Below are positions 12,101-22,669 of a stretch of 64,000 bases of DNA, one piece after another. The stretch comes from Xiphias gladius. Taxonomy: Eukaryota; Chordata; Actinopteri; Istiophoriformes; Xiphiidae. A model generated the notes under the pieces. It was given only the letters and a program-made list of their open reading frames with translations, had not been told where the DNA came from and made no database searches. Made by a program: the position numbers and the translations under genes. Location of the stretch: assembly GCF_016859285.1 (NCBI RefSeq), contig NC_053406.1:6813001-6877000 (forward strand). The letters run 5' to 3'. Each line of letters starts with the position of its first letter. Positions within the stretch are counted from its first letter, which is position 1.

Positions 12101-14777
12101 CATCCCGTCACCACGTCCCCTGATGGCTGCCAAACCTTCCCAACAATACCATTGGACTTTTTCTGTGTTGTCTTCTTTGTTTTATTTTTGTTTTATTAAT
12201 TTCCATGACCTCACCACCCTAAACAGACCTCTGCATGCTATTTGTTGTATTTTCATGTCTATCATTGTATGTGTCTCATTGTTTTTTTGGGGGTTTTACA
12301 TTTCTGCCATGTCCTCCGATATTTTATTTATTTATTTTTTTTAAATTGTATTTTGAAACTTCAGACAGTAATACTGTTGCTCAGGCCAGAGCTTTTATGT
12401 ATGTGGGGGCAGACAATGAGGACATTATTTGTTACCAGTATTGAAAAGTAACACAAATCCTACATCGACTTTGCCCGAGATGACATCCTCAACAAATTCT
12501 CCGCCTCAGAGTAGCTGGGTGAGTGGTTGGATGTAAGTGTTTTGGAAGAATAGTATATGTAGAGGTCCCATCAGTTGGAGTAGGAGAAAAGTCATCCCGT
12601 GACCCCTGATATTATCATCCCATAAACAGTCCCCTGTAACCAGGACTGCCTGCACTGAGAGAATATGTAACAATCTTCAGATACACACTAATCGAAATGT
12701 ATCCTTAGGAAATGTCTTTACACCTCTTAGTGAATACTTAAACCTGGACCCAACCTGAAGTGTTTGCTAGGCTGTCTGTGTACTCACATCCTAAAGAGTA
12801 TTGAGAGCATGTTGCTGTTAAACAACAGATAGCTAATTATCCTCTGCATTCCCTCTTCCTATCCAGTCGCAGCCTTGGCCGCTTCACATCGGGATATGAG
12901 CAGGCCCAGTTCAATCCCCACCTCTTCTCTGGCGACGCCGGCTCCCGGGGCCCCTCCGGGGTGGTTGGCTCTTTCAGCCCCTTTCTGCAAGGAACCTCCC
13001 TCAAAGTCCCCAGCCTTGAAGGTTACCAGAGTGGGACAGTGGGGACTGGCAGCTATGGCACCCCCTCTACACTACAGCAGGCCCTGCTCTCCCCAACTCC
13101 TTTGGACTACCGCCCCCCACAACAGCATGTCACTCCCACCCTGCAGGGCCTCCTGTCCCCCCGCCACTCTTTAACAGGCCATGCCGATCCCAGGCTGCCC
13201 CCCCAAGACCTGGCTGCCCTGCTGAAGAGGCAGAGCCCCCGGCCGTGCCCAGCACCCCCCACACCACCCAGCGGTCCACCCCAAGAGTATGGAGAGATGC
13301 TGCTTCTCCACCAGCTGAGCCAGGGTGAGAGCTTGGAGCCACCGGCACCGCAAGGTGCTTCCGGAGGCCAGCACTACCTCCACCTCCTCCAGATTCGACC
13401 CCCGGAGGTCCAGCCTCAGCAGCACCCGGCCCAGGCACCTTGCCCCAGCTTACCTCACTCAGAGAGCATGGAGGAGGATGAGGTACCGGCTGGTTACCAC
13501 CATCCACACGAAGGCCTTCTGGCCAAGGCAGGAGAAGCTCATGAGCTCCTGGGGCCACCCCGAGGAGGCACCCCACCCTACAGCTCCCCTACACACAGAC
13601 ATGGTGGCTACATAAGGAGTGCTCCAGCAGCTAGAGGTAAGACCTGTTGACACGGCTGTTATATTACTCACTACATAGATTTAGAGTCCAGTGTCTGTCC
13701 TGACTGACTGAAATACTTTTGTTTACCTTAACCTTTGTGTTGCCCGCTTGCATTAAAAGAACTCGGGCATTAAAATAAGAAACAGAGCAGTTCATTTTGT
13801 ACTTGTCTTGAAAATTGAACACACAATGTGTGCCTAATGTTTTCTGCCAGAATCTGAGCATGTGGAGTGCAGGCCCCCGGGGCAGGCCATGGAGGTGCCT
13901 GATCATAATGGTGTGGGCTATTCACGAGGTCCCCAGGGTGACACCTATCGGTCTCGGGGACAGCTACAGCGCCACCACACCATCCAGACCTGTGATGATG
14001 CCTATGTGAGTGAAAGTCTTCTGATAATATACTTAGAACAGATTGACCACATTCTGTTACTATAAACTGTAGTAAGCCTACAGCATGTAAAATGGCTATT
14101 CAGACTGGGCTTTTCAATCCAATTTAAGTGCAATAGCATGCAGAAGTGTTGGCATGTTGATATTTGTTGGGTGTATATTAGAGACTATCAGCTCATTTTC
14201 CAATACCAGTGCAGTGCTGGAGAGAGCTCATTTAGGATGATAGCTGAAGGAAGAAAGCAGATGTTTGCATGACTGAATGAAACCAAAGCACATTCATTTA
14301 GATGGTTTTTGGAGGCATCAATACACTGTAAGCATACCCAAACATCCAAACGAAGTTCTGAGTCATCACGGTTGCTAGCAGCTGTTCATTAAGTATCAGG
14401 ATGTTTTTTCTATTCTAAAACTGTTATTCACTCTCTGCTCAGGACCAGGCAGAGCCCATGTCTGGAATGAGCCTGTTGGCTGGGAAGGCATTAAGCTCCG
14501 CTCGCATGTCAGACATCCTCAGCCAGACGTCACTGACAGGAAGCCAGCAGCTGCACCAGCGGGAAGAGTCAGGTCAGCAGGAGACATGTATTTGCATGAA
14601 ACACGTGTGGAGTTTCTTTGTCAGTGTCACTAAAGGATGTGTGTTTCTCATGCAGCGTGTGACGTCGAAGGGGAGCTCCATGCGGCAGCCTGCTACCCCT
14701 CCTCCTGCACCAGTGATATGCTTCTCAGCTACAAGCCGCCTGACCTACAGTACAGCATGGAGCAGGCTGGGGTCTAG
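191..14777 (+). CDS. sik3: Salt-inducible kinase 3, C-terminal part (5' end outside window)
   Basis: Serine/threonine kinase of the AMPK-related SIK family, which phosphorylates CRTC coactivators and class IIa HDACs. The kinase and UBA domains lie upstream of the window; only the long regulatory C-terminus is here. Exons: 191-300, 2150-2306, 2448-2597, 2711-2784, optional 4005-4139, 5438-5579, 7925-8044, 8503-8561, 10832-10941, 11692-11861, 11962-12089, 12867-13636, 13851-14005, 14443-14572, 14656-14777. Without the optional exon they total 2397 bp, an exact 799 codons including TAG, with every junction in phase. Recognised from SIK3-specific stretches: LSMRRHTVGV, LGRRASDGGAN, SPVRRFSDGAA, a Gln-rich LYQQEQQILHQQIQ segment, QGLLSPRHSLTGH, QRHHTIQ and the C-terminal SMEQAGV. 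The first three match the PKA-phosphorylated 14-3-3-binding sites known in mammalian SIK3. Proline/glutamine-rich low complexity dominates the 770-bp exon. Confidence 0.96.
618..1703 (+). mobile_element. Decayed Tc1/mariner transposon in a sik3 intron
   Basis: Imperfect terminal inverted repeats bound the element. The left end reads TACACTCACCAAGC then GGAACACC, and the right end is the reverse (GGTGTTCC then GCTTGGTGAGTGTA), with TA at both tips. Between them lie broken transposase pieces on the plus strand: an N-terminal helix-turn-helix-like stretch (about 790-890), NWTSEDWKNVPWSDES (about 1170-1215, containing the second catalytic Asp), a MFSWHTLG remnant, FQHDN, and NPVEHL (about 1530, the catalytic-Glu region). 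Frameshifts and stops separate them, so no functional transposase is encoded. At about 1.09 kb the element is shorter than an intact 1.6 kb Tc1. Confidence 0.88.
4005..4139 (+). CDS. sik3: sik3 optional in-frame cassette exon
   Basis: This is a 135-bp (45-codon) exon between a CCCAG acceptor and a GTGAGG donor. Joined to the exon ending at 2784 it reads RYLANRSKRHT..., and it ends in phase 2 (CG|A), so the exon at 5438 follows in frame whether or not it is included. The start resembles the RYLANRSKRHT segment I remember from the long human SIK3 isoform; the rest is Gly/Pro/Arg-rich and diverged. It is far more GC-rich than the surrounding intron. Use in transcripts is inferred, not seen. Confidence 0.8.
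8790..10489 (+). pseudogene. hAT-superfamily transposase fossil (GTF2IRD2/SCAND3-like type)
   Basis: This lies inside the sik3 intron between 8561 and 10832. Plus-strand pieces match the hAT transposase found in GTF2IRD2- and SCAND3-like proteins. They are: a segment at about 8860-8970 ending in an in-frame stop; a short piece up to another stop near 9035; 9084-9340 (QTRWGDVCEAFVNCLKAKEMNTSN, read with a frame break and a large internal deletion after it); and an open 195-codon stretch at 9359-9946. The last piece carries LSHFPSLREF, KWSDIEKLPKPD and the C-terminal dimerisation motif GVLSIFGSVYLCEQVFSSMN. A sequence reading GGTTGCCGACCCCCTG near 10474-10489 looks like a hAT right terminal repeat. 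I found no left terminus, so the 5' end is probably truncated. It is not a host gene. Confidence 0.85.
10500..10705. repeat. CCCTAA-like degenerate repeat with GAGGACC motif
   Basis: This short stretch has CCAACCCTAACCCTAAA-type units followed by TTGTGAGGACCAACCAAAATGTCCTCACAA. The same combination is familiar from dispersed teleost repeats. It is too short and degenerate to be a telomeric array. Confidence 0.5.
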
Positions 14778-16227
14778 CACAGGTACACATACAAACAGTT
14801 CTTATCTTCACTTTTTATAAAATAATAACTTAGATAACTACAAAGACATTTAACAGCTACATATACAATCACAAATTCAAGAATTTTCCCTTGCTTTAAG
14901 GCCTGTGTGTGGCCCCAAGATGTATCACCTGTTCAATCCCAAATAAGTTGGATTGCACCCAAAACTTGTCAGGCCGGTTCCTTTTGGTACCACATCACCT
15001 TATAAATTACTCTGTAAAAAATGTTTTTATAGTTTCTTTAATAATCAATTAGTAAGTGTTTTTCACCTTGCTTTTATGGTTTACTCAACATTTATTACAT
15101 GGCTTTCATTTCATCCCTCCATTTGATCTGTTTATGTTGACTCCTATGCAAATTTCTTTATGTGCCTACCAACAGTATTAATCCTCTTGGACTGTTTCAT
15201 GTTTTGATTTTACAACACTGAAACCCAGTGGTTTTTTGGCATCAAACCTAAATGATTCAACCCTAAAATACTATCAAATATCAAAATTACAAATTAATCT
15301 AATTTATTTAGAAATAAAACACACAAGATGAAAGATTGAGTCAGTATTTAGTAGAGGCAGTTTTGGCAGCAGCTGTAACTGAGAGTCAACAGTAATTTTC
15401 AAGTCCTACATGTTCATATCAAAATTGAGACCTAAACTTTGACTCGCCACTCTTTATTTTTATGATTGAACATACACCTCAAGGCACTGTGCCGTGAAAA
15501 TCTTTGTCGTGAAGTTTAAACATTTACTCTTTGCAACACACAAAGATTATTAGAGGGTAATTTTTCATTTAGTCTTTGATCTAAGATTATATTAAAAAAA
15601 ATCAAATAGTAGAGGCAAAACCATTTAAAATATTTTTGCTTCTTTCCCTGTGTCTTCCTGTAGGAAAGGGTGTATCCTGTGTACAGCGATCCATATCAGC
15701 CATCCTGAGTTGTGTTGACTTGAGTTGAGCAGCATCACGCCAAACCACCGTCGTCTGCCTAAGCGGGGGGCACTCTGCGTCCATCTGTCTGTCTCCATCT
15801 GTCCTTGGGAGGGCAGTCTGCGCGAGAGAGGAGGAGTGTGGGTGGGTGTAGACATCAGAGGGGTGGGGGTCACAGGTGTGGGGCCTCGGGGTTCAAAGGT
15901 CAAAGTGCCAGCATTTTCTGCACAGAAATCCAGAATTCATTGCTGCAGGTTGTCTCCTCTTTTTATCTCCCATCGTGGGTAGATTGGGGTTCCACTCCTC
16001 CCTCTTTCGACTTGACGACCTCACCTCTTCCCCTTACAAATCGGACCCACCCTCACCCCACACCGACCTGCTGCCCGTACTTAAACCTCCCCTTTCATCC
16101 TTCATCTTCTATTAACTGTTGGCATACTTCATTATGTGCCTCATTGGCCAACGCATTGATACAGTCACACTCGCAAGAACATGGAGTCCAACATACACAC
16201 TGCTGCCACAAACCCAAAGTATTCACA

Positions 16228-16229
<2 letters not shown>

Positions 16230-16304
<75 letters not shown>

Positions 16305-16326
16305 GTGTGCGTGTGTGTGTGTGTGC
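16230..16326. repeat. (TG)n microsatellite
   Basis: An almost uninterrupted TG dinucleotide tract of about 95 bp, with a few CG variants at its 3' end. It lies in the presumed sik3 3'UTR. Confidence 0.97.
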
Positions 16327-16728
16327 GCATGACTGAGAAGAAGGGGTGAGTGAAGGGGAAATATGTCTATGAGGTTCAGTCTGCTCCTCCCTCTCTCCCC
16401 CCTCCTGCTGGGCTGCAGCAGATCATTCCAGAGCGGGCTGATATCTCGACAGCGGCAGCCCCTTTTTAGCCGAGTGGCGGGTGTTTTGGGTCAGGCTCCA
16501 ACTGGGCAACAAAACCTAAAGATGGAGCTCAGTGACATCGCACAGGACAAACCAGCTGTCATTGTTTTTTTTTTTGTTTTCTTTTTCTCTTCTTGTTCTG
16601 GCAGTCTTTTACTTATTATTTTATTTTAAAATTCATTTTTATGGCTAATGTCCATGAAGGCATTATGCTTAATATTGTTATTCTTATTGTTATTACTGTT
16701 TTCTGTAAAAGAAGTTTTATTATAATGA

Positions 16729-16729
16729 A

Positions 16730-16776
<47 letters not shown>
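16729..16776. repeat. (ATT)n microsatellite
   Basis: A pure ATT trinucleotide run of about 16 units in the presumed sik3 3'UTR. Confidence 0.97.
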
Positions 16777-16777
<1 letters not shown>

Positions 16778-19290
16778 AGTTCTGTGTTGCAAGGATGACA
16801 ACATTATTCTTTGATTACTTAAGTAATTCTGCACTTTCGGTTCAAGCTATCCTCTCTCTGTCTGTTTTACACCCCTCCTCACAGTTACTCGCTCTCTGTC
16901 ATGCTGTTACCCCGCCTTTCCGTTCCACTGTCCCCACTCCTCCGACCCTAACTTTCCCCGCCTTGTGTTACTCCTTTTCTCCATCCTCCTTCCTCCTTTC
17001 CCATGTCAGTGACAGTGTATTGCATTGTGGGTAGTTTTACCAGACATCTGCTCCTTTCCTTGTACAGTGATGCCATGTATAGAACGCTATTGCAATTTCT
17101 GTATCAAATCTTTTCTTCTTTTGTTACTTTTTTGTTTTTAGATGTTGTTGGGGGGCCTTTTTTATATTGATATTGTTTATCATTTGTATTTTTGGATGTC
17201 TTCAAAGTGTTTTCTTTTTGTTTGTTTTTGTTTTATGAATCTTTGAGATTTCTAGCCAAAAGAGGACAGAGAGAAGAGAGACAGTGCTCTTTCTGTCTCG
17301 TAAAAAAGATTGTTCCTATTTGTTTTAATATTATTATATCGAGACACTTGAATAAGAGGAGAGTAATTATTTTGTGTTGCTCTTTAAAGTATCATTTCAG
17401 TCGTTGATGTTGTGACTGTCATTCTTGTTGATGTTGGGCCTGTTTTCTGTTAATGAGGTAGTTGCGGCAGGCTATACAGGGTCAGGCTTCGGGCTTTGTC
17501 TGGGTTGGTTCGGGTGCTACAGAGACTTGATACTCAAAAAAAAAGAAAAAAGAAAAGACAAAAAATGAGGGAAGAACTTGTAAAATAGCTGACATATCAT
17601 CCTCAACATCAAAAGTGTGGAGATGGACAAACCCACTTCTTTCTCTCTCTTGCTGCCCTACCTGTCTGCTGTTCTCCTCCCACCATCTTTTAACACATCG
17701 GCTTCTTTTTAGATGAATCATTAAAGACATGGCCCCTCCTCCCAAACTGACCTTGTTACTATGGCAACCAAGGAGGAATCTGCAACTGCTATTACTCAAC
17801 CGCTGTCTCCCCTCTTTTGGTTTTCTTTAACTTATGCCGTTTTGCCAACCCCAAGCCTGGAAGGAAGGATCGGAGGAGGCAACGGCTGCGTTTCATGAGT
17901 GCTTAATGGATCCTGTTGTAGTTGGATATACCTGGACACACTTCCAAACCATAAAAGGGAAACATTTCAGGAGGTGACCATAGGAATGAATTCTTCCACA
18001 GCGGAGGAATACAAGGTGGTGGTCAGAGCCGGGCAAGGTGCGCCCATCTTAAACATGTCTACCAAGGTCTGTGCAACCTCAGCTGAGTCAATCTAAAAGC
18101 ACAGCCAGATGGAGGCTACAGCAAACTGGGGACCACAGCAGAGGATCGAACCTCCCCAACCCCACCCCCCTTTTCTTTTAAATTTTTTAAAATTTAATTT
18201 TAATGTTTGACCTCTATTTATCCTCCCATATACAATACCCCTGGCTATTGAGTCTATATTGGGCCAGCAAGAGACTGGTGCAAAGAATATGGCTCCACTT
18301 GTATGTGTTTATACTGGCCAGACTTCACAATACCTGGCTGCATGGTTGACATATTGTTTGCTATATACATCTGAGAGCTGTAGATGGTGTCATGCAGCGC
18401 CCGTGCTTCCCATTCGCATCATGTCACTACCTGTTTACCAACATTCACTCGTACTCAGAGTTGATGTGATTAGCTTTAGCAGTAAATCTGAATCTTTAAA
18501 ACAAGAGTGCATACAGGAGTGAACGGTGGAGTGGGATAGATTCATGAAATTAACTAAATCTGATGCGTTTTCTGTTTCTTACCAAAAGTCAGTCGACATC
18601 TCAAGCTTTTCCTCATTCATCAAACTTTCCCTCCAGCTCTCATTTGTACCTTTTTCAGATCTTTTCTGCCTGTTTTCTCTCATTGTTTACAGCAAGCCAA
18701 AACTGAGATTGGGTACTTTCAGGAATTGGAGAGGAAATGGCTGGAATGGAAGACTCTGCATGTTCTTGCTCTTGTCCCATGACAGGATAGAAACTCTAAA
18801 ATTAAGATCAGAGGCTCCACTTTGTCTGATATTGTGACCAGTACCAGAGCTGTTGTTTCAGATCCTTGTGTGGGGGGAAAGAGCAGAGGCACACAGGAAG
18901 GGACAGCTCCAGTGAATGGAAAGCACTGCACATGATTCAGAGGTAATGGGGAGGAGAGAGTTGCTTCGGACACATCTTCTGCCTGATCAGACTGACCCCT
19001 CTCCCTCCCCTTTTCCTTTCTGTCTTAACTCTTTCATCCTTGACTTCTGTCTTTTCTCTCCTTCCCAGCATCCCTTCTCAGCAAGCCAGCTCTCTGTTCC
19101 ACTCATGTTACCTAGGTTCATTTTGTTTTCTATTGGTTCATTTTTTGTCTTTTTTTTTTTTTTTTTGGTTTTGTTTTTATGTTCATTTCTGTTGAGTACA
19201 AAAATACTAAAGTGCAACAACAATGATTAAAAAGAATATCAACCAAACTGAGATGAATAAATAAATATATATAAATAAAGAAATAATTTA

Positions 19291-20930
19291 AAAAGGTCAT
19301 GACTTGTGTGTCTTGTGTTGCCTGATATACGTAGGCCTAAATTGATAGAGCAATGCGTGGTAGGCACATAGACACTTTTCCCCCTTCAGCGGATGAATGT
19401 GAAAGCAGCTCTCTAGTGTCAAACTCTGAACATGCATCATTCTGCAGTGAACTAACAACAAAACACTTTTTTGAGTGTAGAGGGGGTCTACAAATTTGTC
19501 AAAGAGTGAGATTGTGTTGTAATTATACTTCAACCAATACTGGATTTTTGAAAACGATGCTGATATATATTGTGAAAATGCTAAGCAATATGTTTTTGTT
19601 GTAAATCACCTCCTACCTACTTTGGCTTTTCTGTTCTGCATTTTCTTGTTACTGACTGACATATACACCCAATATAAAGATATCCGCAATAAGCTTATAT
19701 CAGCTGATATATTGCCCAGCTCTAGTTGCAATGAGGTGGGTTTTATACCACAGCTGAGTTTCCCTATATCTGACGGAGAACTGACAGAAAGTAGCTCTTG
19801 GAATATGCAGATGATTTTCAAAATTTTTATCACTGAAACTTGGTTTTAATAGTGTTCAGAAATAAATGGATGGACAAATTCAAAAATCTACCACATTAAA
19901 GATACTGTAGAGGGGTATTAACAATGCAAAGATCAGATTTGTTATGGGTGTGTGTGTGGGGTTATGTTTGAGGTGACTCTTGAGTTTGATCCAGCAGGTT
20001 TAAAAACAGGAGTTACCTGCCTGTGTCCAGCACCAACCAGTGCCGTCAGGAGTCTGAATAAAGAGGTTTGTGCTGCATGCTATCGATTTACACAGCTCTC
20101 CGTTTGCATTCACTGATGAGTGTAAAGTGTCCTTAATATGCAGCTTGTTTCATCGGCTCATGAAGTCTAGGTGTTTCCTAACCTTCTGTTGACCTTGTTC
20201 CAAAGATGACTGATGTTATGAGGGAAAGGACCGAGCATTTGCTAGATGCACAGCTTATTTCTCTTCCCACTTTAAAAAAACAACAACATAAGATTAATAT
20301 GCTTTTTCTTCAAAAACCCTCAAGAAAACATGTTTTAATATGAATAACTGGGGTAAAAACTAAAAAGGCATTGTCTCCTTCAGAATGATGTACTGAAGAG
20401 TGACATATAAGTTACAATTTTAGCTTGATACTTCCTGATGGAAATATACCTATTCTATGAGCTTGTTTCTTTTGTCCGCCTTTTGGCTGCAGCACTCCGC
20501 GTCCTGCTGCTCTGGTCTGTACAGCTGCACTGCAGAGGCTTTCTAATCTGAAGTAACTGAGCCCAGACAGTGTAAGCCTTGTAGTGTGTCGGTGTTGGTA
20601 TATCAGGGGTTAGTTTAACATGCCTGATGATGGACAGGAGTGATGGGTGATAGGAAAAGATGTGTTTATATGAATTATATGAATTGACAGTTTACTCTCT
20701 TCTATCCACCACAACGCCATCTCCAGCCTTCTAGTACATTGTTGAAGATTGATGTTTTGCTCTGAGCTCCTCCTCTCCTCTCCCATCTCTTTTGTCTTCC
20801 CTCACGACTCTGTGCCCACTCTCCTCTCCCCTCTCCTATTCTCATCACTGCATCCTGTGCTCCTTTAACCCCCCCCCCCCCCCACACACACACACACACA
20901 CACACACACCACCATTCCCTCCTCCCTTCC
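19291..20930. other. sik3-tmem25 intergenic interval
   Basis: No exon, RNA gene or complete transposon is visible here. The sequence is AT-rich. It ends in a C-run and (CA)n tract (20870-20908) just upstream of the tmem25 leader exon. Confidence 0.6.
20870..20908. repeat. C-run followed by (CA)n
   Basis: A stretch of about 14 C residues followed by a CA dinucleotide tract, about 40-350 bp upstream of the presumed tmem25 first exon. Confidence 0.95.
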
Positions 20931-20939
20931 TACTCTCTC

Positions 20940-21037
20940 CGAGTGGCGACGGCGTGACTGCCTGCGTCAGCCAGCCCTGCCAGCCCCTGCCAGCTAGTGA
21001 ACGCTGCTACTGGAGCTGCCGTATACCCTGCAGAGAG

Positions 21038-21092
<55 letters not shown>

Positions 21093-21252
21093 TTTGTGTG
21101 AGCGTACGCAGATGGTAAGGAAACTGAGTCAGGGAGGGCTGCCTCTCATCTCTCTGCTGTTATCACCATCCTTCACTCTCCCTCCTCTCCTCCTCTGCTG
21201 CCATGGAGCTCCAGCAGGCTGAATCACAACAGCGTCTGCAGAAAGGGCTGAG
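20940..21252 (+). other. tmem25: tmem25 noncoding first exon with a small upstream ORF
   Basis: This is a moderately CpG-containing block ending in a good donor (GGGCTGAG|GTAATA) and interrupted by a (GT)n tract at 21041-21084. It precedes the coding exon of tmem25 by 1.4 kb. An ATG at 21203 reads MELQQAESQQRLQKGLR and, after splicing to 22631, meets TAG at once, so it would be an upstream ORF rather than the protein start. The 5' boundary is a guess. Confidence 0.45.
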
Positions 21253-21345
21253 GTAATACTGTGTGTGTATTATATTGGGTATCATGTCTGTATTGAAGTG
21301 CACACATCTGTACTGAAATGCCTGCATGCAGCCTTGCAAAGCGCA

Positions 21346-21389
<44 letters not shown>
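21346..21389. repeat. (GT)n microsatellite
   Basis: A pure GT run in the first tmem25 intron. Confidence 0.96.
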
Positions 21390-21393
<4 letters not shown>

Positions 21394-21969
21394 CTCCACT
21401 GCAACGTATAGCCCCTTGCCCTGACTGTCAGTGCAAATCCATTATCCCCAGCCTGAGTGCAAATAGCTGTAACACCTTCTATCATGTGTGCATGTGTTGA
21501 AGACAATTTTTGCGGTTTGGCCCCATATGTGTAGATTTGATGGCACAGTTTGTGCTTTCGTCCAAGTGCTCACACTGATCACTTGACCCAGATTGCAAGC
21601 AAGCACCAGACATGACTCATTCCCTGCACTTGCTATCTTTATGTGTGTGTGTGTGCATAATCACCACTGATCCAAACAGACCTGGGAATGTTTTGTATTA
21701 TAGTGATGGGACAAGTCTGCAAATCAAAGCTGGACAGGCAGCGAATTATTGAAAAGTGAGAGGCATGTCACCTTTCTGTTGTTTTTACCTGCATTGCTTG
21801 GAAAGTTTCAATTCAGTAGCTCTGTCTGCTTCTTTAGGCTTCTCAGAGATTTCTGCCGGCGATTACTCAGGATAATCCATTCACCTCATTATGGTGATTC
21901 AATGTTGCAATGAAAGCGGTCCACATTGGGCTCTGTTGACTATCCAGAGTAAGAGGGTCATTAAAAGAG

Positions 21970-22450
21970 TACTCCACTGATTTAGCATTGGACTCCAATA
22001 ACACTGTTGGACTCACAATGAACAGTAAAAAAAAAAAAAAATTCAAAATCAATGCAGCAGAACCAGCGATATCATCTTTTCCGTTCAACACATTCTTTTT
22101 TTCTTGTCAAAACTTAGCACCTACATTACCCACTATTTATGCTAATTGGGGCTAATGTAGCCTGAAGCCCCCTAGCCCCTAGCCTCTAGCAGAGGTGAGG
22201 AGAGGACTACAGGACTCTGGTTAGCTCACTTCTTTCTAAGTCCACACCCCAGATTTTTTTATTTTATTTTATTTTCAAATTTGTAGTCTTCAGACCCAAC
22301 TGACGCTGATACAAGGGAAGTAACTCCATGCTGCTTCCTCTGGGGCCACGAAAGGCCTTATGCAACTTTTATTCACACATACATTACTACTCCCCAAGAC
22401 CTGTATACAGACTATGATGTGTAAAAATTGGTGGAGTTCCCCTTTAGGAC
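21970..22450. repeat. Interspersed repeat, teleost type
   Basis: The segment opens with AGAGTACTCCACTGATTTAGCA and ends with GGTGGAGTTCCCCTTTA. Internal phrases include CAGCAGAACCAG, GCTAATTGGGGCTAATG and CCTGTATACAGACTATGATG. I recognise this arrangement as a dispersed fish repeat. No ORF or class assignment is possible from the sequence alone. Confidence 0.55.
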
Positions 22451-22669
22451 AGCATTTTCAAAAACAGACATTCCATAACCTCAGCTGTCAAAACCCAAAC
22501 TATGTCCAGGGGGTTTGGGGTTTTGCTTGAGGTGAAGTGAAACTTTAACCCTATGTTCTCGTAGTCTGTACCCCATTAGGAAACATGACTTGCTTTACAG
22601 TAACAATTAAGTAATTTCTTCTCCAAGCAGGTAGATGTGCATGTGTATGTGGTGCTCCACTGGCCCAGT

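Larger units (their letters stand above)
14778..19290 (+). other. sik3: sik3 3' untranslated region, probably with one intron
   Basis: Eight bases after the gene's TAG comes CACAG|GTACAC, a plausible donor at 14783. A pyrimidine-rich acceptor TTCCTGTAG ends at 15663. From there to a cluster of AATAAA hexamers at 19256-19280 no coding exon is visible. The stretch contains a (TG)n tract, an (ATT)n tract and T-rich runs. The 3' end at about 19.29 kb is inferred from the signal cluster. Confidence 0.55.

Noticed and set aside
13130..13576. A 148-codon minus-strand frame
   Set aside because: It is antisense to a sik3 exon with GC-rich codon-position bias, so it is a shadow.
12961..13650. A 229-codon plus-strand frame as a separate gene
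   Set aside because: It is the largest sik3 exon read past its donor; the upstream part (12867) and downstream junction (13636) fit SIK3 exactly.
16119..16349. Open frames rich in Val/Cys in the (TG)n tract (also at 21040, 21282, 28014 and 41102)
   Set aside because: These are translations of CA/GT microsatellites, with no start context, domain or splice support.
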